Below, one piece after another: positions 34,750-43,236 of a stretch of 64,000 bases of DNA. The notes beneath the pieces were generated by a model that worked only from the letters and a program-made list of their open reading frames with translations, ran no database searches and was not told the origin of the DNA. The DNA comes from CAYUCJ01 sp049282265. GTDB taxonomy: Bacteria; Desulfobacterota; DSM-4660; Desulfatiglandales; Desulfatiglandaceae. The DNA lies in NCBI GenBank assembly GCA_049282265.1, contig JBAPTR010000177.1, positions 3,069-67,068 on the forward strand, written 5' to 3'. Positions within the stretch are counted from its first letter, which is position 1, and every line of letters starts with the position of its first letter. The position numbers and the translations under genes were made by a program.

Positions 34750-36153
34750 CTACTTTGCAACTTGTGCAAGCATGTTTTTCGCGAGGAACCCAAAGCTTTC
34801 AGTGAGCGTAGGATGTGGGTGGATGGCCTCTGCCACATCTCGTAGCGTGGCTTTCATTGAAACGATCAAAGACGCCTCCCCCGACATATTCGACGCCCCC
34901 TTCGTGAAGAGGTGAACCCCAATGATTTGGGCCGTCTCTCTTTTCACAACAAACTTGAGGAACCCGCAAGGCTTTTCGCTTATCTGGGCCCGGGCATCTA
35001 TCTTGAAGTCGTATGTTCCCGTAACAATATCAAGGCCCTGTTTCAAGGCTTCTTCCTCTGTCAGGCCAGCGGACGCTATTTCAGGGTCCGAGAACAACAC
35101 CCACGCGTTCTTGGACAAATCCAGTTTGGACCGGTTCCCATCCATAATATTGCGCGCAGCTATCAGCGCTTCGTATGTAGCTGTGTGGGCGAATTTTGGT
35201 CCCTGGATCACATCCCCCACGGCATAGATACCTTCCTCTGTTGTTTCTAGATACTCATTGACTGTTATCCCTTTTCTGTCTGGTACTATGGAGGTGGATT
35301 CCAGGTGAAGACCCTCTATGTTCGGGACCCTCCCCGCGGCCACAAGCACTCTTTCTGAAAGGATTGTTTGCCCTTTCCCTTGCTTGCCTTCAAACGCTGT
35401 TTCAAGCATATCACCTTTGACGGTGATTTGGTGGACCCGGGAAGAAAGATGTACATGAATACCATTTTCCCTCTCCATTTTGTCGAGCAGAAGATCTGAA
35501 AACTGCGAATCGACAGGAGGCAGGATACGATCCATAATCTCTATTATTGTACACGTTACCCCGAGTTTGGAGAGCATCTGGGCGAATTCTATCCCGATTG
35601 GGCCGGCCCCTATGATGGCCAGGGAGGCTGGAAGCGTTTCCGCTTCCAAGAGATCCTTATTTGTCCACAACCGGTTCACACCGTTTCCTTCAATGGGGGG
35701 CACGAATGCCTTGGAGCCTGTTGCTATGATGGCCTTGTCAAAGGTAACCGATTCCTTTTCCCCTGTTTTGTGGAGTACTTCAATCTGTCTCCCTGACACA
35801 AACCTGCCTTTGCCATTTACGAAAGTCAGCGTCGGCAGATGTTCCATGTTTCTCAGGGCACCATCAGCCCGTGCGTTGATCACCGTGTCTTTTTTTTGCA
35901 GTACCTTCCGCCATTGGAAGGCGGTTTCTTCTTTCAGATCAACCCCCGATACAAGCAGGTTTTTTACAAGAGAATAGTCCTCCGAGGATTGCTCCACTAT
36001 TTTCGATGGGATACATCCTTCAAACAGGCACTCCCCACCGGGCCTGCCCCGTTCATCTATCAAAAGAACCTTTTTCTCCTTCTGTGCAAGAAACATTGCA
36101 GCGGGAGTACCGCCGGGTCCCGCTCCCAAAATCACCACGTCATAATTTTCCAT
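34750..36153 (-). CDS. lpdA: dihydrolipoamide dehydrogenase-type flavoprotein
   Basis: The 467-residue enzyme is a class I pyridine-nucleotide disulfide oxidoreductase. It has the FAD motif GAGPGGTPAAMFLAQ, the redox pair in GECLFEGCIPSK (CxxxxC), NAD-binding GAGPIGIEFAQ, and the C-terminal HPHPTLTE base. No lipoyl enzyme genes adjoin it, so in this setting it could serve a thioredoxin- or lipoamide-linked detoxification route. Mercuric reductase is excluded by the absence of the C-terminal cysteine pair. Confidence 0.88.
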   Translation of the reverse strand: MENYDVVILGAGPGGTPAAMFLAQKEKKVLLIDERGRPGGECLFEGCIPSKIVEQSSEDYSLVKNLLVSGVDLKEETAFQWRKVLQKKDTVINARADGALRNMEHLPTLTFVNGKGRFVSGRQIEVLHKTGEKESVTFDKAIIATGSKAFVPPIEGNGVNRLWTNKDLLEAETLPASLAIIGAGPIGIEFAQMLSKLGVTCTIIEIMDRILPPVDSQFSDLLLDKMERENGIHVHLSSRVHQITVKGDMLETAFEGKQGKGQTILSERVLVAAGRVPNIEGLHLESTSIVPDRKGITVNEYLETTEEGIYAVGDVIQGPKFAHTATYEALIAARNIMDGNRSKLDLSKNAWVLFSDPEIASAGLTEEEALKQGLDIVTGTYDFKIDARAQISEKPCGFLKFVVKRETAQIIGVHLFTKGASNMSGEASLIVSMKATLRDVAEAIHPHPTLTESFGFLAKNMLAQVAK

Positions 36154-36410
36154 TCTCAGTTTCTCCTTTTATCTGTCGGATATATAAGCAGCCAGAGCCA
36201 GCAACCGCTTGAATACGCAAAATTTCACTGCCCACTCGCTGCACTTTTTCGAGAGGTGAAGGAAGCAGAAGAAATGAGGAGAAAAGGCTTCATCAAAGCC
36301 CACTGGAACTCTAATCCATCTCACCGCACAGCGAAGGTTTCCCCATGAATCAGGACCGCGTCAATGTGAGAGTATTTCATAGCACAATGGACTCTTGGCG
36401 CTGAGCCCTA

Positions 36411-37121
36411 TCAAAAGGTCCCCACCAGAGGGTTCACGATAAAATAGATACCCAGGAGGCATATGACGGCTCCCGCCCCCTTGCGGAACCAGTTGCCCGC
36501 ACCCTGCCAGGCGCAGTTTTCCACGACCTTTTTTACCAGGGCGGTCGAACTTCCGGCCACCACAATAGGGGTGCAGTGTCCAACGGCGAACAACATGATA
36601 AGCAGGATACCGGTTCCAATCTTCTGCTGAATGGTGATGATCGCGAGGATAGGCGCAATGAACCCGAAGGTGCAGGAACCGGAAAGGACCCCGTACCCCA
36701 GACCCAGGGCAAATGCCCCGGGGATTCCCCTGAAATGGAAGCGGGCCAGCAGACTGCCTGACATGGCGAACTTTTCCACCCCCAACATGCCCAGGGCGAC
36801 CCAGATGAGGAAAATCCCGACAATGATCTGCCAGTAACTTCCCACATCTCCCAGCATCCGGCCCAGGAGGGCGCAGATGATGCCGATCACCGCGATGGTG
36901 ATAAAAAGGCCGAGTGTGAAAACAATACTATACAGAGCTGCCTCTTTTGGCCGCAGCACCTTGTCCTGTCCTCCCACATACGCCACGATAAGAGGGATGG
37001 ACGCCAGGTGACACGGGCTGAAAACCACGCTGATGATCCCCCACAAGAGGCATCCCACGGCCGCAAGGGAAAGGCTGGCCGTCATCCAGGCGTTTATTGT
37101 CAGAAAAATGGATTCAAGCAT
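36411..37121 (-). CDS. ccdA: CcdA/DsbD-type thiol-disulfide membrane transporter
   Basis: The 236-residue protein has six hydrophobic helices with the CcdA landmarks FSPCHLASIP (first cysteine) and GSCTFGFIAP (second cysteine). It carries reducing equivalents from cytoplasmic thioredoxin to periplasmic thioredoxin-like proteins. The start ATG (37121) overlaps the stop of the upstream thioredoxin gene (TGATG), so the two are coupled and the exported thioredoxin is its likely partner. Confidence 0.9.
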   Translation of the reverse strand: MLESIFLTINAWMTASLSLAAVGCLLWGIISVVFSPCHLASIPLIVAYVGGQDKVLRPKEAALYSIVFTLGLFITIAVIGIICALLGRMLGDVGSYWQIIVGIFLIWVALGMLGVEKFAMSGSLLARFHFRGIPGAFALGLGYGVLSGSCTFGFIAPILAIITIQQKIGTGILLIMLFAVGHCTPIVVAGSSTALVKKVVENCAWQGAGNWFRKGAGAVICLLGIYFIVNPLVGTF

Positions 37122-37513
37122 CAATCGATGCCCATTTTTCTGAATATTTCAACAATAGCGGCCTCATTCATGAATCCAACGTGGCGGTAGACTTCTTTCC
37201 CTGATTTATCGAAAAAGATCTGGGTGGGGATGGCCCTGATGCGGAATTTCTTCACCTGTTCGTTGTGTTTCCACACATCGATAAATACGACGGCAGCCTT
37301 CCCCTCGTAGGCCGCTTCCACCTTTTTCATGACAGGGACCATCATCTTGCAGGGAATGCACTTGTCGGCCCCGAGGTCCAGCATGGTGGCCATGCCCTTG
37401 ACCGGGGCCTCCGGCACTTCACCGGCAAGGGCATCCTGGCTTGCAAAACCCATTATACCGACAAGAAAAAACAACCCGATTAAAACCCGCGACAAAACTT
37501 TCTTTAATTGCAC
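37121..37513 (-). CDS. exported thioredoxin-like protein
   Basis: The 130-residue protein begins with a signal sequence (MQLKKVLSRVLIGLFFLVGI and an AxA site near residue 30). The mature domain is a thioredoxin fold with active site CIPCKMM and the cis-proline loop IPTQIFF. It should be a periplasmic thiol oxidoreductase reduced by the coupled CcdA. The C-terminal GKEVYRHVGF resembles the fusion protein at 29.7 kb, which suggests common ancestry. Confidence 0.9.
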   Translation of the reverse strand: MQLKKVLSRVLIGLFFLVGIMGFASQDALAGEVPEAPVKGMATMLDLGADKCIPCKMMVPVMKKVEAAYEGKAAVVFIDVWKHNEQVKKFRIRAIPTQIFFDKSGKEVYRHVGFMNEAAIVEIFRKMGID

Positions 37514-37577
37514 TCGGCTTTACCTCCTTTTACCACGCCACTCAATAAGTTTCAGAAAAATGGTTCAAACTGATCTT

Positions 37578-38108
37578 TTAGTAATCAAACCTGAACCCGC
37601 TCATGTACTCCTTGAGCTTTTCGCTCTGTTCCCCTTCCAGTGTAGGACAGTCTTCTGCACCCTTGGCACCCTCAGCCACTTTTGTCGCAAAAACCATGCA
37701 CGTGGGGAACCCGCACTCCCTGCAGTTTGTCTTGGGCAGTATCTTGAGGATTTCGAATACCTTGGGTTTGGGCGCTCCTTCATAGCTGGGAGTTATCTCA
37801 TCCCGTTTTTCCCACGTTTCATTGATCTCCCTTTTCATCCATTCAATGATCTTGTCCGCTTCTTCCTCATCACGTAGGGCATTGACTGCAATTTCCATGG
37901 GATGAACTGTGATGATCTTCCCCTGGGTTCTGAAGGTCACGGCGGGCGGATCTTTCAAATACTCAAAACCACCCAGCGCCGCGTTCAAATACGGCAGCAC
38001 TTCGCTGATATTCTGATCCAGATGCGCGATGCAATGAAGGGATTGAAAGCTCGGATTGCACACGGGTCTGCTTATTTTCTTCGCGTATGATTTCAGCAGC
38101 ATTGCCAT
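37578..38108 (-). CDS. Fe-S cluster domain protein (AcsC/RnfB-type 4Fe-4S domain)
   Basis: The 176-residue protein ends in a 4Fe-4S motif, NCRECGFPTCMVFATKVAEG followed by DCP, as found in CODH/ACS gamma subunits and RnfB. The N-terminal 110 residues have CNPSFQSLHCIAHLD and a segment GKIITVHPMEIAVNALRDEEE that fits a corrinoid-protein-like or DUF3786-like arrangement, but I cannot name it. GGACGTGA precedes the ATG. It lies upstream of the thioredoxin-CcdA pair on the same strand. A TATAAT-like box lies about 40 bp before it. Confidence 0.7.
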   Translation of the reverse strand: MAMLLKSYAKKISRPVCNPSFQSLHCIAHLDQNISEVLPYLNAALGGFEYLKDPPAVTFRTQGKIITVHPMEIAVNALRDEEEADKIIEWMKREINETWEKRDEITPSYEGAPKPKVFEILKILPKTNCRECGFPTCMVFATKVAEGAKGAEDCPTLEGEQSEKLKEYMSGFRFDY

Positions 38109-38177
38109 TCACGTCCTTTTCCAATTAATCCATTCTTGTTATTATATTCTCACAGAGTAATTTTTAAAGGTAATAAA

Positions 38178-38285
38178 TCATTTCCGGCAGATGCACTCGC
38201 GGCTGATCATGGGCAGTTCCTTAATAAAGTCATTCACCCGGTTTTCTACGAAAACTGCCCTGCGGCTGAATGATGAGAAGTAGAA
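38178..38285 (-). pseudogene. remnant of an arsR gene (C-terminal end)
   Basis: The last 14 codons read KELPMISRECICRK, which matches the end of the ArsR at 16.6 kb (KELPMINREKICRK) residue for residue except three. About 20 more codons upstream are in frame but diverge, and no winged-helix part remains. It lies between the tauE-type gene and the Fe-S gene. Confidence 0.7.
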
Positions 38286-38306
38286 GAAAAAAGGGATGAT
38301 GCGCTG

Positions 38307-39059
38307 TTACAAGAAAAGCTTCCACAAAAGTTTGATCGCCACGCCCAGCAATACCACTGCGAACATCTGTTTGATCCATCGTGCCTTCATCTTTTCCTTC
38401 ATCACTTTTGCACCGATCTGGGAGGCAATAATCACGGCAATGGATGTCGCAATCATCAATGGCCAGTTAAAATGCCCCTCCGCGACATGGCCTGCAAATC
38501 CCGAAAAAGATGAAAAAATCACTACAAAAGCACTGGTTGCGGCGGCCTGTTTGGTGGCATACCCCATGGCGATCATCATCGGGACGAACAGAAAACCACC
38601 TCCCACTCCCAGGAGTCCGGCGATGAAGCCGATAAAAAAACCGCCGACGCTCATCAGGATCATCCGGAGATGCAGGTCCATCATTTTCTCTTTATCAGGC
38701 CGCGCCGAGGTCATGAGCATACGGCCTCCAGCAAAGACCATCGCTATTGCAAAGAACAGAATGAGCGTGCGGGTCGGCACCAGTTTCGTAAAATAGGCAC
38801 CCACCGGTGCCCCGATAAAGGATGAGATAATGAGCGGGATGGACCCCTTAATATCCACCATCTTCGCACGTAGATAGAACACTGCCGCAGACAATGCGGT
38901 AATTCCGTTGAGCAGGAGCCCTGTGGGGATGGCCACGGATTTGAAATCATATCCGAACCAGTGGAACACAGGGATGTAGAGCATTGCGCCGCCCAATCCA
39001 AGCATGGAGAAGATGAAAGCGAGTACAAGGATAATGAGCGTCACCATTGTAATGAGCAT
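38307..39059 (-). CDS. TauE/SafE family sulfite/anion exporter
   Basis: The 250-residue membrane protein has about seven to eight hydrophobic helices. It shows the doubled family motif GLGGAMLYIPVFHWFGYD at the N-terminal repeat and GLLGVGGGFLFVPMMIAMG at the second. Members export sulfite, sulfoacetate or related anions. GAGGAGGA lies before the ATG. In a sulfate reducer with sat/apr it could move sulfite or thiosulfate, but the substrate is not given by the sequence. Confidence 0.85.
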   Translation of the reverse strand: MLITMVTLIILVLAFIFSMLGLGGAMLYIPVFHWFGYDFKSVAIPTGLLLNGITALSAAVFYLRAKMVDIKGSIPLIISSFIGAPVGAYFTKLVPTRTLILFFAIAMVFAGGRMLMTSARPDKEKMMDLHLRMILMSVGGFFIGFIAGLLGVGGGFLFVPMMIAMGYATKQAAATSAFVVIFSSFSGFAGHVAEGHFNWPLMIATSIAVIIASQIGAKVMKEKMKARWIKQMFAVVLLGVAIKLLWKLFL

Positions 39060-39122
39060 CTGAATGTCCTCCTCCTAATCGGGGCGATCAGGAAGATCAC
39101 CCCGATTCACCCATCTTTTTTT

Positions 39123-39731
39123 TTATTCGTCATACCCGGAACAGGGTATGCAGACCGTCTTACCATCAGACCCCATTCGCAGTTTGTCCACAAAGGTAAG
39201 CTCTCCGCACTTCTCACATGCCTTTGCCTCGAAAAGACCTTTTCCTTTCTTTACATCCACCTCCTGGATTGCGCCGATGTCGAGAAACTCGGATTCAGGA
39301 AGCCCGAGTATTCTATTTACCAGGGGATCCGTAAGTTCCGGCTCAATATCCTGGGGTGGGACGCCTGTCTTCCTTTTCTGTACAAAGGGAGAACCCAGGG
39401 CCTTTTCAAAAAAGTCGGGTTTCAGCGAAACGCGCACAGAGCGCCCCGTTTTGGTGTCGATGAGGGTGAAGGCCATCTTATTGTAGTAAAGCTTCTCAAT
39501 GTTGGACTTGCCATACGTGCATCCGGTGGCCATCATCAACCCGTCCAGGAAGCATCCGGCGGCATGGCCCTTCCCCGTCTCGGATTTCATCACGAGTTCC
39601 TTGTCTTGGGCGCGTTCCACCCCCAGAGTCTTCATGGCTGCCAAACCGGCCCGCAATCCCATGGGCATGGCCGGGCACTTGTGTCCGTGAAATTTCATTC
39701 CTGTCTCAAACAGTTCCTGTAATGCTTCCAT
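39123..39731 (-). CDS. FmdE family protein
   Basis: The 202-residue protein has the FmdE-type segment FHGHKCPAMPMGLRAG near the start and GKGHAAGCFLDGLMMATGCTYGKSN around residue 60, both rich in conserved cysteine and histidine. The C-terminal 45 residues form a zinc ribbon with CEKCGELT and CIPCSGYDE. FmdE homologues occur with molybdenum/tungsten formylmethanofuran dehydrogenases and in many other settings; here no such enzyme is present. The ATG at 39731 is preferred because AAGGGAGA precedes it. Confidence 0.85.
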   Translation of the reverse strand: MEALQELFETGMKFHGHKCPAMPMGLRAGLAAMKTLGVERAQDKELVMKSETGKGHAAGCFLDGLMMATGCTYGKSNIEKLYYNKMAFTLIDTKTGRSVRVSLKPDFFEKALGSPFVQKRKTGVPPQDIEPELTDPLVNRILGLPESEFLDIGAIQEVDVKKGKGLFEAKACEKCGELTFVDKLRMGSDGKTVCIPCSGYDE

Positions 39732-39811
39732 CTTTCTGTCTCCCTTCATAAGTAAAAAGTAAATGTTCCGACCCTAACGACCGGTGTGCTGTGACTACTG
39801 TTGTCCTTTCT

Positions 39812-40045
39812 CTACTTCTGAATCCACTTTTTAACATCCTCTTTGCTGGGGACCTTTCCTACACATTTGACCTCACCCTCTACCACCACGGCAGGTGTCA
39901 TGAAGACTCCGGCCTTCGCGATCTCCATGGTATCCTTCACTTTCACAATGCGGACATCCAAGCCGGTCTCCTCAACCACTTCCCTGACCACCGCTTCCGT
40001 CTTCTGGCACTTCGGGCACCCCGGCCCCAATACTTTTATTTCCAT
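39812..40045 (-). CDS. small redox-active disulfide (thioredoxin-like) protein
   Basis: The 77-residue protein has GPGCPKCQKTE near the N-terminus, the CxxC active site of the mini-thioredoxin family sometimes called redox-active disulfide protein 2, and the cis-proline loop MTPAVVVEG. GGAGCAAC precedes the ATG at 40045; the frame extends upstream but has no better site. Such proteins are often next to ArsP-type permeases, as here. Confidence 0.9.
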   Translation of the reverse strand: MEIKVLGPGCPKCQKTEAVVREVVEETGLDVRIVKVKDTMEIAKAGVFMTPAVVVEGEVKCVGKVPSKEDVKKWIQK

Positions 40046-40086
40046 GATGTTGCTCCTTTCATTTTTTATTCTCATCTCTTTAGTTT

Positions 40087-40150
40087 TCACCGCAAAGACG
40101 CCAAGAACGCAAAGACTACCTATTTTAATTTTCGTCGAGAAGGCGAAAAA
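40087..40150. repeat. TCACCGCAAAG repeat with hairpin, copy 1
   Basis: The 28-base motif beginning TCACCGCAAAGACGCCAAG ends in AACGCAAAG. It is followed by an imperfect hairpin (TTTTAATTTTCG / CGAAAAATAAAA) with loop near GAGAAGG. Confidence 0.6.
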
Positions 40151-40226
40151 TAAAAAACAATCTGTTCAAGAGAATTCCGTTTTCCCAGCGTGAAACCGCC
40201 CCATTTTAGCAGATCTCCCATGCGGG

Positions 40227-40724
40227 CTAATGTTGTGCCTCTTTCAGCAATTCTTTGAGCATTGTTCTTGACGGTATTTTCCCGACGGACTTGACCTCTC
40301 CGTTGATCACTAGAGCCGGACTTCCCATGACCCCGTAGCTTCCGATCTCCTTGATATCCCTGATATGTTCCAGGTCGGCCACGATGTTCATCTCAGCCAT
40401 AACTTCCATCAGGGCCCTCTCCAGACCGTCACACTGGGTACACCCGGGTCCCAGGACCTTGATTTTGATCCCGCCGGAAGACCCCTCTTCAAAGGGCTGA
40501 CCCAGAAACTTCCTGAATTCCCTGGTGAAGGCCTTTCCGTAGCCCTCGGCGGCACGATCAGGTATGTAGTTTTTCCTGCTGAGTCTCTTCAACAGTTCGG
40601 CTCCAACTTCTTCGTCGTTCCTGTCAGCGTATTCTTCGGCCATCTCTTCTATCACCGTTTTCAGCCCGATGATCCCCACACCATGGCCGTCCACGTTGAT
40701 CTGAACCACGTCATCCTTTGCCAT
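40227..40724 (-). CDS. two-domain protein ending in a mini-thioredoxin
   Basis: The 165-residue protein ends in a thioredoxin-like domain with CTQCDGLERA as active site and the loop GSPALVING, close to the product at 39.8 kb. The first 90 residues (QINVDGHGVGIIGLKTV followed by charged helices) are a domain I do not recognise. The ATG at 40724 is chosen because CGGGGGGAAC precedes it; an upstream extension of 32 codons runs through a repeat element. Both mini-thioredoxins probably serve the permease downstream. Confidence 0.8.
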   Translation of the reverse strand: MAKDDVVQINVDGHGVGIIGLKTVIEEMAEEYADRNDEEVGAELLKRLSRKNYIPDRAAEGYGKAFTREFRKFLGQPFEEGSSGGIKIKVLGPGCTQCDGLERALMEVMAEMNIVADLEHIRDIKEIGSYGVMGSPALVINGEVKSVGKIPSRTMLKELLKEAQH

Positions 40725-40741
40725 GTTCCCCCCGTTTTCTC

Positions 40742-40808
40742 TCACCGCAAAGACGCTAAGAACGCAAAGTCCTGTTTTTCTTTCCGCTGAGACGGCGGAA
40801 AGAAAAAC
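40742..40808. repeat. TCACCGCAAAG repeat with hairpin, copy 2
   Basis: TCACCGCAAAGACGCTAAG to AACGCAAAG (40742-40769) is followed by a perfect 14-bp inverted repeat GTTTTTCTTTCCGC / GCGGAAAGAAAAAC (40774-40808) with a 7-base loop TGAGACG. Confidence 0.7.
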
Positions 40809-40822
40809 AAGTCGCGCCACAA

Positions 40823-40945
40823 CTATTCAACAAGCTTATTCACAATTCTCACTATTCCATCCCTCATGATTGGCACATTGAAGTTCAACAGCAATCCATT
40901 GATGTCCATGCTATCTGCCTTCCGCCTACCATTATTTCGAGGAAT
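40823..40945 (-). pseudogene. remnant of a GxxExxY-type protein gene
   Basis: About 30 codons read MDINGLLLNFNVPIMRDGIV and end RIVNKLVE. This resembles the C-terminal end of GxxExxY (PF13366) proteins, which have LLINFNV near their end. The N-terminal part is missing and upstream the frame runs into the third repeat copy. Confidence 0.5.
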
Positions 40946-40952
40946 GCTAATT

Positions 40953-41019
40953 TTCCCTTTTCTGTCTTCTCAACAGAAAAGGGAATGCTTTCTCTGCGTC
41001 CTTTGCGACTTTGCGGTGA
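40953..41019. repeat. TCACCGCAAAG repeat with hairpin, copy 3 (inverted)
   Basis: In reverse orientation the motif TCACCGCAAAGTCGCAAAGG (41019-40992) is followed by the 13-bp inverted repeat TTCCCTTTTCTGT / ACAGAAAAGGGAA with loop TGAGAAG. The stem sequence differs from copies 1 and 2, but pairing and loop are kept. Confidence 0.65.
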
Positions 41020-41037
41020 ACTTTTCCAGGCTTTTCT

Positions 41038-42210
41038 CTACCCCGCGATCCAGCCGTAGCACATCCCCGCGATGGTGGACAGAACCACGATAATCCCGCA
41101 GAAGGTGGCGGTCTTCTTCACGCCCATAATGCCGCCGATCACCAGCATATTAGGTAGTGAGAGGGCCGGTCCAGCCAGCAGCAGAGAAAGTGCCGGCCCT
41201 TTTCCCATGCCCGCACCGATCAATCCCTGCAATATGGGCACCTCGGTCAGCGTGGCGAAATACATGAGGGCCCCCGATACGGAGGCAAACAGGTTTGCCC
41301 AGAGGGAATTGCCGCCGACGAGGGCCTGGATGTAGTGTTCCGGGATCAGTGCCGAATGCCCGGGTCTCCCAAGCATAAAACCCGCCACCAGCACCCCTGC
41401 CCCAAGGAGCGGGAAGATCTGCTTCATGAACCCCCAGGTGGACTGAACCCATTCCGATCTCTCTTCTTTCATGAACCATGCCTTGAGCATAAGCACCAGG
41501 ATGATGAGGAGTCCGACGGTGATATACCACTTGGCTGCAAAGATGGCCGGCCATATTCCCGTAGAACCCTGGACGGGCCTGGCAAAGGCGGCAAAGACCA
41601 GGATCAGAACCATTGTCAGCATGAACATGGCGTCCTGAAACAGGGTCCTGCCTTTTTCCTCCCCATCCGGCAGGTACATCTGTCCGGCGGTCCTTGCGGC
41701 ATCATCTTTCCGGAAGAAAAACGCCATGAGGAGCCCTGTAATGACGGCAAAAAAAATGGCTCCTATGGCCCTGGCGAGCCCCAGCTGCCATCCCAGGATG
41801 CGTGCTGTCAATACGATGGCCAGCACATTGATGGCCGGGCCGGAATAGAGGAAGGCCGTGGCCGGGCCGATGCCGGCCCCCCGGGTGTAGATCCCTGCAA
41901 AGAGCGGCAGGACCGTGCAGGAGCAGACGGCGAGAATCGTACCCGACACCGATGCAACCGAGTAGGACAGGATTTTCTTGGCTGCGGCGCCGAAGTACTT
42001 CAGGACGGACGCCTGCGAGACAAAGACCGCGATAGCACCCGCAATAAAGAAGGCTGGGATCAGGCAGGTCAGCACATGCCGGCGCGCGTATTCCTGGAGC
42101 ATCATGAAGGCCTCGAGCCCGGATTTTCGAATCGTGGGGTTGGCCCATGGAATGTAATAACACGCAAAAAAAACCAGGATAATCAGCAACAGTTTCCATC
42201 TTTCTTTCAT
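41038..42210 (-). CDS. ArsP-type permease (DUF318)
   Basis: The 390-residue membrane protein has about ten hydrophobic helices and the family motif VCSCTVLPLFAGIYTRGAGI with SGPAINVLAI. A second half-repeat has LTEVPILQGLIGAGMGKGPA. Members of this PF03773 family move organoarsenicals or other soft-metal species; cysteine in CSC is conserved. GAGG lies four to seven bases before two adjacent ATGs (42213 and 42210). A decayed arsR and a strong promoter with a palindrome lie directly upstream. Confidence 0.88.
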   Translation of the reverse strand: MKERWKLLLIILVFFACYYIPWANPTIRKSGLEAFMMLQEYARRHVLTCLIPAFFIAGAIAVFVSQASVLKYFGAAAKKILSYSVASVSGTILAVCSCTVLPLFAGIYTRGAGIGPATAFLYSGPAINVLAIVLTARILGWQLGLARAIGAIFFAVITGLLMAFFFRKDDAARTAGQMYLPDGEEKGRTLFQDAMFMLTMVLILVFAAFARPVQGSTGIWPAIFAAKWYITVGLLIILVLMLKAWFMKEERSEWVQSTWGFMKQIFPLLGAGVLVAGFMLGRPGHSALIPEHYIQALVGGNSLWANLFASVSGALMYFATLTEVPILQGLIGAGMGKGPALSLLLAGPALSLPNMLVIGGIMGVKKTATFCGIIVVLSTIAGMCYGWIAG

Positions 42211-42294
42211 CATCACACCTCATTCAAGATCGTAGCAATTTGACTCTTTACAATCTATACATTTCTATTTAGCGATATTACAAACGCTTAAAAA

Positions 42295-42516
42295 TCACCA
42301 CCATTCAACCTCTTCTCTATCCTCACACAGCTGTTGCAGGTTACCAAAAAGGCTGACCATTCAGCAGTTGTGCACCGCCGCCGATCCGGTAATGGATCCA
42401 TAACCCGCCTTTCCGATAACTCCCAAACCCGGCCTGGCGCTGTGCTCGAAAACCTTTAGTATTTTGACCCTCCCGGGAACCGAATCGGCCTTTATGACCC
42501 GAATGCAATCTTTCAT
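42295..42516 (-). pseudogene. arsR pseudogene with internal deletion and frameshifts
   Basis: The start MKDCIRVIKADSVPGRVKIL matches MKRFIKVTKALSDPNRVKIV of the ArsR at 16.6 kb. The helix-turn-helix and the CVC site are deleted. In a second frame GLWIHYRIGG matches GLWVNYRLND. In a third frame SLFGNLQQLCEDREEV matches SLLGNLRHWLEDEPEV and ends at 42297-42295. At least two frame changes are needed. It lies between the permease gene and its promoter. Confidence 0.85.
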
Positions 42517-42529
42517 TATTCTGGCCTAA

Positions 42530-42574
42530 TATATTCTTGAAATAGAATATAGTCGCGAGTTCAGGCTTTGTCAA
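42530..42574 (-). promoter_or_regulatory. permease promoter with TATATTC-N8-GAATATA operator
   Basis: On the minus strand TTGACA (42574-42569) and TATATT (42551-42546) are 17 bases apart. The palindrome TATATTC-N8-GAATATA (42530-42551) covers the -10 box. The same design occurs at 49705-49749. The rest of the gap to 42702 shows no gene. Confidence 0.85.
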
Positions 42575-42702
42575 GAGAAAAGGAAGAGACTTTTCAAGAA
42601 AAAGGGCACAGTAGCTGCCCAATTCGCGGAGGAATCCGGATTAAGGATACTTCCAAAACACAAACTTCAACCGGAAGCATCCTATTTGTGCAACCTTTGG
42701 AT

Positions 42703-43236
42703 TTACTCCCCGTCCCTTATTCTATAATTCCTGCTGGTAAGATATTTCCCCAAGAGCATGGAACTGAATATCACCAAAGGGATAGAAACCAAAAGCCGGA
42801 TTATGGAAAACTTGATACCCAGGAAAGAGGCCTCAAAGATGGTCATGGGAACGCGGCAAATGGCGGAAGCTGCGATGTAGGTGAAAATCACCCCGATATC
42901 CGCTCCTTTGCTGTAAAGGCTGTAAGCCACCGGAAATGCCACATACAGGCCCCCAACGGTTGTGCCTGCCAGCAATATTCCACCCACATGGCCTTTCAGA
43001 CCCGATTCCTTGCCAAAATGTTTTTCTATCGTTTCTTTCTTGACCCAAACTTCAAAGAGTCCGATCAGTATGAATGCGGGGGGCAAAATTTTTGCCATCT
43101 CCAGGGAAAAATAGCCCAGATCAAAAGCCATTTTTTTGCCCGGCTCAAACCCCTTCAAAAATGAGAACACCAGAAAAAAAGAGTATGCGATAAACCCCGC
43201 CGCCTTGGCGTATTTCATGAGTTTTTTTGATTTCAC
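42703..43236 (-). CDS. ArsP-type permease half, subunit B
   Basis: The 177-residue membrane protein has four to five hydrophobic helices and the half-permease motif GILLAGTTVGGLYVAFPVAYSLYSKGADIGV followed by AASAICRVPM (quoted here in two parts because it is long: GILLAGTTVGG and VAYSLYSKGADIGV). It covers only half of a normal PF03773 permease. It overlaps the upstream half by four bases, so the two are translated together and probably form one heteromeric transporter. Confidence 0.8.
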   Translation of the reverse strand: MKSKKLMKYAKAAGFIAYSFFLVFSFLKGFEPGKKMAFDLGYFSLEMAKILPPAFILIGLFEVWVKKETIEKHFGKESGLKGHVGGILLAGTTVGGLYVAFPVAYSLYSKGADIGVIFTYIAASAICRVPMTIFEASFLGIKFSIIRLLVSIPLVIFSSMLLGKYLTSRNYRIRDGE

